Of a DNA stretch of 64,000 nucleotides, positions 39,301 to 44,503 are shown one piece after another; position 1 is the first letter of the stretch; each line of letters opens with the position of its first letter. The notes beneath the pieces are model-generated. The model did not search any database, was not told the origin of the DNA, and was given only the letters and a program-made list of their open reading frames with translations. Origin of the DNA: Hyalella azteca (Eukaryota > Arthropoda > Malacostraca > Amphipoda > Hyalellidae); NCBI RefSeq assembly GCF_000764305.2, contig NW_025935184.1, positions 124,861 to 188,860 of the forward strand, read 5' to 3'. The position numbers were made by a program, and so were the translations under genes.

Positions 39301-41218
39301 CACGTTGCCTATACATTAAATAAGAAATTGTTCTCACTTATGTTGTCAGACTTCAAGTTTTGCCGTCTTCAGCATGTCCATTGCAATCATTAATTATTTT
39401 TCTTTATTTTCTAAAGTCTCGAAATTACGTAAATGGATGACACTTTTACCATAGGAAAAATAATGATACGCAGTGACTGTTGTCAGGTCAAATTTTTGGA
39501 AACGCAGAAATGTATTTTGAAGTCAATATAATTCTGAGACTAAGAAGGTAGTATATGGGCCGTTTGTCCGTTTGTCTGCTATATGTCTGGTCTCGCTTGA
39601 ATGACCCTTTCAATGAGACTTTCAATAACGTTTCTACCAGAAAACCTGGTCGGAAATTGTTCTCGAAATTAAAGGACCTCGTTTCACGAATGTCATAATT
39701 ATTAACCCAACGACATAATTACTTCTAAGGCTTCTGATGTCACTGCTTCTGCATAGCATCAAGCTGCTGGCATGCGTAATAATCTAATATAATTAATTTC
39801 CCAAGTTGTGATGTCATTGCTTATGGATAATATCAAGTTCATTGCCTGAAAAAATCCTTCTATAATTCTTTTGTTCCTTTTCTCTCTTTGCATTGACGGA
39901 TTCCAATATTTTACTGCGCGTGTCACTGAACAGCAGCACAAGCATCTAAAACTCCACCCCCTGTACAGGCTGGGGCACCACGGCGTTCGGGGGAGCGGTG
40001 AGCAACGTGTTGCGGGAAGTTCAGGTGCCGTTAGTTCAGGTGCCGGTAGTAGACCACGGTCGAATGTAATATAATACATGAATTTAAAACTTGCCCCTCT
40101 GTACAGGCTGGGGCACCACTGCGTTCGGAGGGTCGGTGAGCAACGTGTTGCGGGAAGTTCAGGTGCCGGTAGTTCAGGTGCCGATAGTAGACCACGGTCG
40201 AATATAATATAATACATGAATCTGAAACTTGTCCCCCTGTACAGGCTGGGGCACCACTGCGTTCGCAGGGTCGGTGAGCAACGTGTTGCGGGAAGTTCAG
40301 GTGCCGGTAGTAGACCACGGTCGAATGTAAAATAATACATGAATCTGAAACTTGTCCTCCTGTACAGGCTGGGGCACCACGGCGTTTGGAGGGGCGGTGA
40401 GCAACGTGTTGCGGGAAGTTCAGGTGCCGGTGTGGACGGCGGCCGACTGTGAGACGTCTTACCCCGGCAAGGTCTTCCCGAACATGATGTGTGCGGGGCT
40501 TAAGAAGGGCGGCAAGGACTCCTGCCAGGTGATTCTTAATCATTTTTAGCGCATTTTCTCATTTATGGAAAAAAATGCACTATTGTGCTCGTCATGTCCG
40601 TCCGTCCGTCTGTCTGTCCGTCTGTCTGTCTGTCCGTCCGTCCGTCCGTCCGTCCGTCCGTCCGTCCGTCCGTCCGTGACTTCACGTTTTCGTCGACGAG
40701 AAAATGCGCTCTCTGTCACTCACTGCAGTGAGTACTGAGTTAGATTTTTTAAACTATACAGACATATCACATGTATGCCGCACGATTGTCGTTCACTCAG
40801 TTTGAATGTTTTATCAAAAAATAATTTTTACCGACTTGCTAACCTAAATCCTGACCTAATTGACTCGTATAAATAAAAATTTCAACGTTTTGCAAAATCT
40901 TATCCCTGCCTGATAGAATCAATATCAAATGGGGATAAGATTCTGTATCAGATCAGATGTAATCAATATTTCCTATTGATTGTGAACGCATTGCAGTATA
41001 AAATCATTTTTCCATAAAAAATACTAAAATTTTTGATCAAATCCGATTTTCAGGGAGACTCTGGTGGTCCTCTATTGACGCAGCTTGGTGAGTCCAAGAC
41101 GTGGTACGTGGTGGGTGTTGTGTCCTGGGGAATAGAGTGCGCGAGGGCTGACAGACCAGGCGTCTACAGCGAGGTCTCCCGGTACCTGGACTGGATTGCC
41201 ACGAAGGTTGTCGAGTAG
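3239..41218 (+). CDS. Secreted multi-EGF trypsin-like serine protease, 16 exons, 1224 aa
   Basis: Joined from exons 3239-3359, 8407-9189, 12269-12422, 12901-13189, 19792-20061, 25286-25546, 26396-26911, 31339-31438, 32245-32444, 33658-33808, 34714-34788, 35804-35987, 36446-36553, 38779-38915, 40368-40528 and 41054-41218. Every junction is GT-AG, the phases agree and the total (3675 nt) is a multiple of three. Order in the protein: signal peptide (about 1-22), uncharacterised region (41-301), 13 EGF-like domains (about 303-948) with Gly-rich and Thr-rich linkers, a Pro/Thr linker (949-973), and an S1 protease (975-1224). The activation site is R988|IVGG. The triad is His1031, Asp1080 and Ser1173, and Asp1167 in the S1 pocket predicts cleavage after Arg/Lys. 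EGF arrays on S1 proteases recall coagulation factors, but here the array is far longer. The role (clotting, immunity or matrix) is inference. No close named homologue is recognised. Confidence 0.88.
3661..4224 (+). other. 187-codon open frame with internal 23-residue repeat, function unknown
   Basis: From the first ATG it reads [15 protein letters not shown] and ends in YGRPRKR. The middle has two exact copies and one partial copy of a 69-bp unit that keeps the frame ([18 protein letters not shown]). No signal peptide, domain or splice context was recognised. It lies in intron 1 on the host strand. It may be chance plus repeat expansion, a TE remnant or an intronic exon. Confidence 0.25.
3890..4050 (+). 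repeat. 69-bp tandem repeat, about 2.3 copies
   Basis: The unit starts TTTACAGCGACTGAAAATAT. Two copies are identical and the third decays after CAGCTACTGAAAATG. Confidence 0.9.
7745..7870 (+). repeat. About 36-bp tandem array, 3-4 copies
   Basis: The unit begins GAGCTCTGAACAGGCAATAA and ends near GGTTATAT, with small substitutions between copies. It lies in intron 1. Confidence 0.85.
8407..9189 (+). CDS. Protease gene exon 2: long N-terminal region without known domain
   Basis: The acceptor follows TTTCAG and the donor is GTGTGT; both ends are phase 1. It encodes 261 residues. The first part (roughly residues 41-205) is low in complexity and rich in Asn, Gly and Pro. The last ~95 residues, from about [13 protein letters not shown] to VILIIEMTG, look like a folded alpha/beta unit with alternating hydrophobic strands. 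No cysteine and no recognised family motif was seen. This is by far the longest exon, and the only large one that lacks EGF or protease sequence. Confidence 0.82.
9190..12268 (+). other. Intron 2 of the protease gene (about 3.1 kb)
   Basis: Begins GTGTGT and ends CCCCAG. AT-rich; the only marked structure is a (GTTT)n microsatellite at 11297-11385. No gene or mobile element recognised. Confidence 0.7.
11297..11385. repeat. (GTTT)n microsatellite, about 22 units
   Basis: An uninterrupted TTTG/GTTT run. The apparent Leu-Val-Cys-Phe frame across it is only the repeat. Confidence 0.95.
12269..12422 (+). CDS. Protease gene exon 3: EGF 1 and start of cbEGF 2
   Basis: Starts in phase 1 after CCCCAG and ends in phase 2 at a GTCAGT donor. 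It encodes a six-cysteine EGF (from NCNVDKGGC to RKTC) and then DINEC, the calcium-binding entry motif of EGF 2. The downstream intron contains a second partial copy of this exon end. Confidence 0.85.
12423..12900 (+). other. Intron 3 of the protease gene, made of two duplications
   Basis: This 478-bp intron holds a second partial copy of the exon 3 end (12497-12577). It also holds a tandem duplication of about 120 bp (12590-12830) with a unit containing TACTTATACCCTGTACGCAT. Almost all of the intron is duplicated sequence. Confidence 0.75.
12497..12577 (+). pseudogene. Partial tandem copy of exon 3 end with splice donor
   Basis: Repeats GATATCAACGAGTGTCAGTT and on through GGCTGCAG|GTCAGT, followed by the same start of intron 3, about 125 bp downstream of the original. 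No in-phase acceptor precedes it, so it is read as a dead exon copy with an intact donor. Confidence 0.7.
12901..13189 (+). CDS. Protease gene exon 4: rest of cbEGF 2, Gly-rich linker, start of EGF 3
   Basis: Begins after CCACAG and ends at CAG|GTCAGT in phase 0. [12 protein letters not shown] fits the Asp/Asn beta-hydroxylation consensus. A Gly-rich linker of about 60 residues follows, with repeated FPGG and FPGGQ units. [11 protein letters not shown] then opens EGF 3, and the intron falls between its second and third cysteines. Confidence 0.85.
13930..14604 (+). other. 225-codon stop-free frame inside intron 4, function unknown
   Basis: The frame is open from 13930 to the TAA at 14602-14604; the first ATG is at 14104 (166 residues, MRVLHFFFF ...). 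It is far longer than expected in sequence this AT-rich, and its 3' half is less AT-rich than the surrounding intron. There are hydrophobic stretches and a Cys-containing tail ([14 protein letters not shown]). No family is recognised. It could be a nested gene, an exon of one, or a transposon remnant. Confidence 0.3.
15327..15466 (-). mobile_element. GTCCGTCT-rich MITE, copy 2 (reverse)
   Basis: Reverse-oriented copy running from AACTCAGTACTCACTGCAG to GAGAAAATGCGCTAAAAA. Both GAGAAAATGCGC ends are intact and the microsatellite core is short. Confidence 0.9.
16074..16268. repeat. 24-bp tandem array, about 8 copies
   Basis: The unit is close to ACAAGTAATTCTGTATGTGT plus AATA. The minus-strand reading frames across it are an effect of the 24-bp period (eight codons). 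Confidence 0.95.
17029..17347. mobile_element. MITE with terminal inverted repeats of about 80 bp
   Basis: The left arm starts ATATGTCGTGCCGAAATCGC. The right arm ends in its inverted form (GCGATTTCGGCGCGACGCAT). The arms match inversely over about 80 bp up to GAATCAGCAT/ATGCTGATTC, around an internal segment of about 155 bp with no coding capacity. This is typical of a non-autonomous DNA transposon. Confidence 0.85.
18040..18206 (+). mobile_element. GTCCGTCT-rich MITE, copy 3
   Basis: Full-length copy from TTTAGAGCATTTTCTC to CAGTGAGTACTGAGTT, with alternating CCGTCTGTCCGT units in the core. Confidence 0.92.
19792..20061 (+). CDS. Protease gene exon 5: EGF 3 end, cbEGF 4, EGF 5 start
   Basis: Phase 0 on both sides, exactly 90 codons. 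It completes EGF 3 (ACEEKDNG to KTTC), encodes calcium-binding EGF 4 (DVNEC ... [12 protein letters not shown]) and an acidic linker ([10 protein letters not shown]), and opens EGF 5 with [10 protein letters not shown]. The symmetrical phase makes it a duplicable module. A decayed copy lies near 23050-23330. Confidence 0.87.
20222..20350. repeat. 16-bp tandem array, about 8 copies
   Basis: Unit TGAGCTATTTGCACTC with single-base variants, in intron 5. Confidence 0.92.
23050..23330 (+). pseudogene. Decayed copy of exon 5 with an inserted 26-bp array
   Basis: After an acceptor-like GCACATTGCAG the sequence resembles the start of exon 5 but hits an in-frame TAG. Four copies of a 26-bp unit (GCTGACTACAAACGTCAGCA ...) follow. 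The copy then resumes with CACCAACACCGTCGGTTCGT, coding [11 protein letters not shown] and [10 protein letters not shown], clearly related to exon 5. The donor is changed from GT to GC. Treated as a dead exon duplicate. Confidence 0.75.
25286..25546 (+). CDS. Protease gene exon 6: EGF 5 end, cbEGF 6, EGF 7 start
   Basis: Phase 0 on both sides, 87 codons. The acceptor after CGCGTAG was chosen because [13 protein letters not shown] then aligns with [14 protein letters not shown] of exon 5. Contains cbEGF 6 (DVDEC ... [12 protein letters not shown]), a short linker, and [10 protein letters not shown] opening EGF 7. The donor is GTAAGT. It is the same module type as exon 5. Confidence 0.87.
25547..26395 (+). 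other. Intron 6 of the protease gene
   Basis: 849 bp, GTAAGT to TGTAG. AT-rich. A short repeat of AAGTATTCTAA and GAAAATATAGG units lies near 26050-26130. Nothing else seen. Confidence 0.7.
26396..26911 (+). CDS. Protease gene exon 7: EGF 7 end, cbEGF 8 and 9, Thr-rich linker, EGF 10 start
   Basis: 172 codons, phase 0 on both sides. The acceptor after TGTGTAG gives [13 protein letters not shown], which matches the two preceding modules. Two calcium-binding EGFs in a row follow (both with DINEC). Next comes a linker of about 65 residues dominated by Thr, Ser and Pro, which is likely O-glycosylated. [10 protein letters not shown] then opens EGF 10. The donor is GTGAGG. Confidence 0.86.
28088..28250 (+). 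mobile_element. GTCCGTCT-rich MITE, copy 4
   Basis: Complete copy from TTTTTAGCGCATTTTCTC to AGTACTGAGTTA. One difference (AATGCTCTCT for AATGCGCTCT) weakens the inner inverted repeat. Confidence 0.92.
28292..28392. repeat. Near-perfect hairpin, 42-bp arms, 17-nt loop
   Basis: The left arm (28292-28333) starts TTCACAAGGAATTTAAAAGC. The right arm (28351-28392) is its reverse complement with one T/C difference that would still pair as G-U in RNA. It begins about 40 bp after MITE copy 4. Could be a foldback element or a precursor of small RNAs. Confidence 0.9.
29545..29935. repeat. About 31-bp minisatellite, about 12 copies
   Basis: Variants of ATCATGTTCAACGTATAGAT plus ATCAACTCGAC. Copies alternate between CAACGTA, CAACTTA and CTACGTA forms. 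Confidence 0.92.
31095..31305. repeat. GTTAACAACTTGTA tandem array before exon 8
   Basis: Nested repeats of GTTAACAACTTGTA and of CAAAAGTCATGTTCATGACT, ending about 35 bp before the exon 8 acceptor. Confidence 0.85.
31339..31438 (+). CDS. Protease gene exon 8: EGF 10 end, cbEGF 11 start
   Basis: Acceptor after TTATTCAG. The encoded [13 protein letters not shown] continues EGF 10, and DLNECD opens EGF 11. It ends in phase 1 at a GTGAGT donor, between the first and second cysteines of EGF 11. The introns in the 3' half of the EGF array thus differ from the regular phase-0 pattern upstream. Confidence 0.84.
31621..31690 (+). pseudogene. Decayed copy of exon 9 start (first)
   Basis: TTTTTCAG followed by TCGGAAACTGCGGTTGTTGT resembles the exon 9 start (TCGGAAACGGCGGGTGCAGC). 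Homology fades after about 65 bp. It contains substitutions of conserved codons and no donor. Confidence 0.65.
31758..31905 (+). mobile_element. GTCCGTCT-rich MITE, copy 5
   Basis: Copy with a short microsatellite core (CCTTCCATCTGTCCGTCC), lying between the two decayed exon 9 copies. Confidence 0.9.
31922..31990 (+). pseudogene. Decayed copy of exon 9 start (second)
   Basis: ATTTTCAG followed by TTGGGAATGGCTGTTGTAGT. It shares the downstream TTCAAACTCGCAAG and AACTCGAGGAAGCTT with the first copy, so the two decayed copies are closer to each other than to the live exon. Confidence 0.65.
32026..32206 (+). mobile_element. GTCCGTCT-rich MITE, copy 6
   Basis: Full-length copy with a long CTGT/CCGT core, ending 38 bp before exon 9. 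Its 5' end reads TAGCGTATTTTCTC. Confidence 0.92.
32245..32444 (+). CDS. Protease gene exon 9: cbEGF 11 end, EGF 12 start
   Basis: Acceptor after ATTTTCAG, phase 1 to phase 0. Encodes [10 protein letters not shown] and [12 protein letters not shown], completing EGF 11, then [12 protein letters not shown] to CGCNPGY of EGF 12. The donor is GTGAGC. Two decayed copies of its 5' end precede it in intron 8. Confidence 0.85.
33050..33655 (+). repeat. About 64-bp tandem array ending at the exon 10 acceptor
   Basis: About nine units sharing AACGGTTCAAAAAATGAAAA, CATGACTGATTTCTGTCATA and TATAATACAATTTTT. The last unit runs directly into the TATTTAG acceptor. Confidence 0.9.
33434..33466. other. Embedded Nextera mate-pair junction adapter with an N (assembly artefact)
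   Basis: CTGGTCTCTTATACACATCT followed directly by AGATGTGTANATA matches the Tn5 mosaic end and its inverse head to head, apart from one extra G and an ambiguous base at 33463. This is the circularisation adapter of Illumina mate-pair libraries, not genomic sequence. It lies inside the 64-bp array, so this part of intron 9 was probably filled with untrimmed reads. Confidence 0.93.
33658..33808 (+). CDS. Protease gene exon 10: EGF 12 end and cbEGF 13
   Basis: Phase 0 acceptor after TATTTAG, phase 1 donor [15 protein letters not shown] finishes EGF 12. [12 protein letters not shown] ... [12 protein letters not shown] is calcium-binding EGF 13, the last of the array. A 64-bp tandem array runs right up to this acceptor. 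Confidence 0.85.
33809..34713 (+). other. Intron 10 of the protease gene
   Basis: GTGAGA to CCGCAG. The last third is a tandem array (34425-34690). The remainder is AT-rich without recognised content. Confidence 0.7.
34425..34690 (+). repeat. About 57-bp tandem array before exon 11
   Basis: The unit contains CGTATTGCATCTCAGTTCAT and TATCGTGTTTAATATTCGTA, 4-5 copies, ending about 25 bp before the acceptor. Confidence 0.9.
34714..34788 (+). CDS. Protease gene exon 11: Pro/Thr linker
   Basis: A 75-nt exon, phase 1 at both ends, coding only a Pro/Thr/Ala linker ([14 protein letters not shown] and onward) between the last EGF and the protease domain. The acceptor follows CTCCCGCAG and the donor is GTGAGT. 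Its removal would keep the frame, so it could be skipped or used alternatively. Confidence 0.8.
34789..35803 (+). other. Intron 11 of the protease gene
   Basis: 1015 bp, GTGAGT to GTTGCAG. AT-rich. Opposed short frames at 35200-35560 have no domain or splice support. Nothing recognised. Confidence 0.65.
35804..35987 (+). CDS. Protease gene exon 12: activation site and catalytic His
   Basis: Acceptor after CGTTGCAG, donor GTAAGT. SCGQNP supplies the conserved cysteine that would tether the propeptide after cleavage. NNNVR|IVGG is the activation site, and LTAAHC carries catalytic His1031. The last 30 or so bases of this exon, with the donor, are copied about nine more times in the intron. Confidence 0.88.
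35957..36290 (+). repeat. 32-bp minisatellite grown from the exon 12/intron 12 junction
   Basis: The end of exon 12 with its donor (CACTGCGTCGTGCAGTAAGT) is followed by nine more copies of CGTCGTGCAGTAAGT at 32-bp (sometimes 23-bp) spacing, and then a degenerate one (TCGTGCAGTTTG). Each copy keeps the coding end of the catalytic-His segment and a full GTAAGT donor. Reading through without splicing meets TAA at once. Confidence 0.95.
36446..36553 (+). CDS. Protease gene exon 13: S1 domain
   Basis: Phase 2 at both ends. Encodes [15 protein letters not shown] and on to IESHEQ. The VRVGEYD run is the usual S1 strand between the His and Asp motifs. Acceptor TTTTTCACAG, donor GTAAGT. Confidence 0.85.
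36554..38778 (+). other. Intron 13 of the protease gene (about 2.2 kb)
   Basis: GTAAGT to GCGCAG. Contains an 18-bp array at 38329-38442. A 67-codon frame at 37613-37816 and the surrounding sequence show no known domain. Confidence 0.7.
38329..38442. repeat. 18-bp tandem array, 6 copies
   Basis: Unit ACATTCCATACCTACATA. The minus-strand Val-Gly-Met-Glu-Cys-Tyr frame is a by-product of the period. Confidence 0.95.
38779..38915 (+). CDS. Protease gene exon 14: catalytic Asp
   Basis: Acceptor after TGGCGCAG, donor GTAACG, phase 2 to phase 1. [15 protein letters not shown] holds catalytic Asp1080, and [10 protein letters not shown] is the typical S1 segment with the interchain cysteine. The exon end with its donor recurs at 39206-39254. 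Confidence 0.87.
38925..39205 (+). repeat. About 83-bp tandem array after exon 14
   Basis: 3-4 copies of a unit with ATGATAGATAGTTAGTTTTC and ACCAATCTATAACAATAATA, starting just after the donor. Confidence 0.92.
39206..39254 (+). pseudogene. Copy of exon 14 3' end with donor
   Basis: CCGCCGCCCACTCCTGTAGA through GCATATGTCATCG|GTAACG repeats the last 45 or so bases of exon 14 with its donor. No acceptor is attached. Confidence 0.85.
39969..40345 (+). pseudogene. Three truncated copies of exon 15, each with acceptor
   Basis: Copies start at 39969, 40107 and 40245 (spacing 138, 138, then 123 to the real exon). Each has CTGTACAG, then GWGTT(A/T)AF, and continues to LREVQVPV. It then diverges to VDHGRM (or similar) and a stop codon before any donor. 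Inclusion of any copy would truncate the protease before the catalytic serine. Confidence 0.9.
40368..40528 (+). CDS. Protease gene exon 15: S1 domain, specificity-pocket Asp
   Basis: Acceptor after CTGTACAG, donor GTGATT, phase 1 to phase 0. [23 protein letters not shown] and GGKDSCQ are standard S1 landmarks. The Asp of KDSCQ corresponds to chymotrypsin 189, giving trypsin-like specificity. Three truncated copies with intact acceptors lie upstream (from 39969, 40107 and 40245). This copy is the only one that reads on through the whole domain. Confidence 0.88.
40529..41053 (+). other. Intron 15, mostly a MITE
   Basis: 525 bp, GTGATT to TTTCAG. MITE copy 7 begins about 14 bp after the donor and occupies the first 40 percent. 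Confidence 0.75.
40543..40741 (+). mobile_element. GTCCGTCT-rich MITE, copy 7
   Basis: Longest copy, with an extended CCGT run in the core, ending AGTACTGAGTTA. Confidence 0.92.
41054..41218 (+). CDS. Protease gene exon 16: catalytic Ser and stop
   Basis: The acceptor after GATTTTCAG keeps frame 0. GDSGGP contains catalytic Ser1173; VVSWGIEC and DRPGVYSEV form the pocket walls, with Gly at the positions expected for trypsin. The exon ends in the amphipathic C-terminal helix ([11 protein letters not shown]) and TAG. Confidence 0.88.
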   Translation, partial: GDSGGPLLTQLGESKTWYVVGVVSWGIECARADRPGVYSEVSRYLDWIATKVVE

Positions 41219-41660
41219 AATTCGGTTGTGACATCGTTTGGAATCGAAATCATTTTGTAGCGGAATCATTTGGGAACGGAATAACTTGATAGCGAAATCG
41301 TTTGGAATCGAAATCATTTTGCTGCGAAATAATTGGCTGCAAAGAAATTTTTTGCGAAATTATTTTTCTGTGAAATCGTTTGGTTTCAAAAGCATTTTGT
41401 TCCAAATCATTTGGTTGCAAGTGAAATCATTTGGTCGCGAAATTCTTTGATTGCGAAGTCGTTGGATTGCAATGTCGTTTGATAACGAACTGTTATGATT
41501 GCATAATTAATTGGTTGCAAAATTATTTGTTTGCCATAAAAAATCTTGTGGCAATCGAATCTTGCCCTAACATTTTCTGAAATCCCAGGGATATGCAAGA
41601 CCTGAGTAGCACAGAATACAATTGAGAAATTTAAGAAATACTTGATAATTAGAATAAATT
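41219..41660 (+). other. Probable 3' UTR of the protease gene with degenerate repeats and AATAAA
   Basis: After the stop, sequence to about 41560 is a loose array of GCGAAATCATTTGGTTGC-like units, 15-20 bp each. AATAAA at 41653-41658 is the first good polyadenylation signal. Confidence 0.55.
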
Positions 41661-42572
41661 AATTATTTCAACTTATTTGAAGACAGATACAGTCGTTTTA
41701 ATACATGATTTTATACTTTTCATTTTCGTGTCGATAGATTGATTATCGATTGACAAATAAACATAATAATGATCTTCGTTTAAAATATTTTAATAAACAT
41801 ATTATAGCATTCCAATTCAGTTCCTGGATTACTTTTGGCCGAGCAAAAATGTTAATGGACTGACAATTTCTGTAAATTTCGTTTTCTTCATAAGCTGAAG
41901 GGAAATTATATAAGCTGGAAGTTAAGTTTTACTGTATGACATTTCCAGGTTATGAACATAGCCTATTCACAACGAAATTTTCATCACAATTTTTTTTTTC
42001 TACAATCAGCGATATTGTTCTAATTTCAAAACTCTGTTTTAGGTGTCGGCATAAGCCAAATATTTAACCCTCATAAAAAATGTTTCAATGAATACAATGA
42101 TATCCGACTGTTCAACTTCGCACTCTAATCGCCTAGAATATCACTTACTCTATTTAAATGTTAAGATTTTGCAATAAACTTTCTATATTTCTACAATATT
42201 TTGTTTTCATGGCACTACTGCGAACTTAGATAATTGTATGCGTTGCTTGTTAGTATTACACAACGCCCCGATTTGACCGTACCGGACCATGACATTTCTT
42301 TTCCATTAAGTGTATTCACTTCGCAACGCATTCCATTGACAGGCAGTAAAAAGAAAAATCGTAATAAATAACTTTCAAATTGTGAATGTTTCATTACTAT
42401 TGCAACACAACAAATCCTCATTGGAAAGCGATTCCAATCAGTCCCAAGCAAAATGATTCCACAAGCTCTCCAATGGAGGAGTAATGATTTTCTTTTGTCA
42501 ATTTCAAACGCCTTCTTGAAGCACACCACTCCTAATTTCCTCAAGATTAAACCCAAAATTGTCCCCACTCAC

Positions 42573-42756
42573 CGAAGAATTTGTACTCGGGTATTTTGAC
42601 TTGCCAGCGAATTCCTCGATATACGCAGGCATTGCCGCACTCGGTCTTACATTCCTGCCGTGCGATCGAGGCCTGGAATTGAATTTCATCTAAAGAAGCG
42701 ACTCCGGAGATTAGTTCTCTCAAGTTGCCCTGGATTCCTTTGAGCAACATCCGAGA
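42573..42756 (-). CDS. Candidate exon of an unidentified cysteine-containing protein
   Basis: On the minus strand, TATTGTTTTTCCGTTGAAAG is a fair acceptor. A 61-codon open exon follows (SRMLLKGIQGNLRELIS ... SIARQECKTECGNACVYRG ... KIPEYKFF) and ends at GTGAGT in phase 1. It is less AT-rich than its surroundings, and the C-x3-C-x3-C spacing with a basic-aromatic tail looks protein-like. The next exon towards 41200 was not established; a frame near 42380-42300 could be joined but its acceptor is poor. Family unknown. Confidence 0.35.
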
Positions 42757-43039
42757 CTTTCAACGGAAAAACAATAGCCGCCCAAATGAAGGCAGAGGCT
42801 CCCAATCACTGTGAGGAAAGAGGATTTTCCTAACTGCCACTGAAGCTGCGACAGAAATTGCTGGCACTGTTGAAAAATTTCCGTCGGGAACTCAGGGTTG
42901 CAAAATGGAGGAGGAGCTTGTGATTTGCCGGTTTGAAATGTTTTTGGACACGCATGTACGAATAAAAATATTTGAAAACTTGGCTCTTAAAAGTGTGATT
43001 ACTGAACGATTTGAATTGTAGTTGTAATTTGAAACGAGA

Positions 43040-43345
43040 ACCAACACCAGGGGCCACGGCTATAAACAAAAAAGCTGCGCTGGAACTTCTCCACGCGACA
43101 ACATTTCTTCTCGCTTCGAATCACCGACATGTGGAACAACCTCCCCGATGACATCGTTGGCGCTCCAAGTATGAACGCGTTCAAGAACAGACTAGATAAA
43201 GCTATGGAAAAAATGTTCAGACTTGAAATGCCTAGCACCATATCGAACCCGTGACTTGTTCACAAATCTTCTGTGAACAAGTCACGAGAAGTGAGAATCG
43301 GCGACAGGCCACACCAGGCCTACTCCTCAGCGCCGACATCACTAT
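43040..43345 (+). mobile_element. 3' fragment of a LINE (end of reverse transcriptase ORF plus 3' UTR)
   Basis: STRQHFFSLRITDMWNNLP, then DIVGAPSMNAFKNRLDKAM, is the characteristic C-terminal tail of Jockey/CR1-like non-LTR retrotransposon ORF2, ending at TGA 43252-43254. The frame shifts upstream near GHGYK. The 3' UTR has a hairpin (ACTTGTTCACA/TGTGAACAAGT) and the GAATCGGCGACAGGCC ... TATGTTATTATT end. Confidence 0.85.
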
Positions 43346-44467
43346 GTTATTATTCCAATATTTATTAATGAAACCTTCGAAAAGATGAATTCGAAAACTC
43401 GATCGTGTCTCAAACTATTATAGCGACTCAAATTAAGAAACCGTAAGCTTCATTTATGTGATTAAAAACTTGGAGAAATATTTAAGTGAAAATTAATATC
43501 CAATTCGTGACACATATAATTGAGAAATTATTAGGAATAGGAAGAATAGTCAACAAATGATTAAGATCATGAAAATGCAATTCAACTACAACAAATAATA
43601 CTACACACTTGAGTATTATAGTGCCTAAGAACTTTAACAATGAATAACAGCTACATCTTTGTAGATTTTCCAGGCCCTGACATAAATAAATTTCCAGCAG
43701 CGAATATCGTTAATGCTGTATCTGCAAACTTCAGTCGAGTTCGCGGCCCAGCTAGTACGTAGGATATTTTCGATAATTTGATAGGCTGAAATTTCCATGT
43801 CGAGCAATAACATATAATAAGAATTATGTTATATTGTTTCAATATTGGTGGCAAAACCTGGCTTTGCCTGTGGAAAATAGTATACATAAAATTTGAGAAT
43901 TCCGCTATTTTGAATCCCACTATTCCTGCATCCCATGAATATGTATTAATTACGTTACAAATTTTCAAACTATTGTGATATTAATAAGAGAAGACCTGGT
44001 TAAGCCCACAAGTAACATATCTTACTCATTCAACTCCTTTTGAACATCAAAAGTAAAATTAATTTTTTAGAACGTAATTAAACTGCTATAAATTTGCAAT
44101 TAACATTTACCAAACACCAGCCGCGTTACGTACTAAAAAGGGCGTTAACTAAACTAAAACTACCACTAAAAAAAAGGCGTTATCTAAACTAAAACTACTA
44201 CTAAAAAAAGGCGTTATCTCCCTGTAGTTTGTCATGATGTCACCACTGAAACACATGATATTACGTAATTTTATAGCGTTGAAATTTTATTAATAGTGTT
44301 GTATTGTGTTTCAAAAGTGGGGAGGCTTGAAGGTGAATTGCATTATTAAAATTTAAATTTTACCTGAGGGTGAACTTCACAGGGGTTAAAATGTTTGTAA
44401 AATTGCGAAAATTAGAAGTTCACCCATGAACTTTTAATTGAACCATTAGGATGAATTAGAATTGAAC

Positions 44468-44503
44468 CACCCTTGATTGAACCATTAGGTTCAATCAAGG
44501 GTG
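44468..44503. repeat. Perfect hairpin, 16-bp arms, 4-nt loop
   Basis: CACCCTTGATTGAACC, loop ATTA, then its exact reverse complement. Loose repeats of GTTCAA/GAACTT surround it. Confidence 0.9.

Larger units (their letters stand above)
38916..40367 (+). other. Intron 14, bounded by partial exon duplicates at both ends
   Basis: It starts with an 83-bp array whose last unit carries a copy of the exon 14 end (39206-39254). It ends with three truncated copies of the exon 15 start (39969-40345). The middle (39260-39960) is AT-rich with nothing recognised. Confidence 0.8.

Noticed and set aside
39759..40543. Minus-strand frames of 193 and 170 codons
   Set aside because: Antisense shadows of the exon 15 duplicates; the repeat spacing carries the frame.
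42215..42568. 117-codon minus-strand frame next to the candidate exon
   Set aside because: It overlaps the proposed intron. Its end could be a final exon, but no acceptor with a polypyrimidine tract is present.
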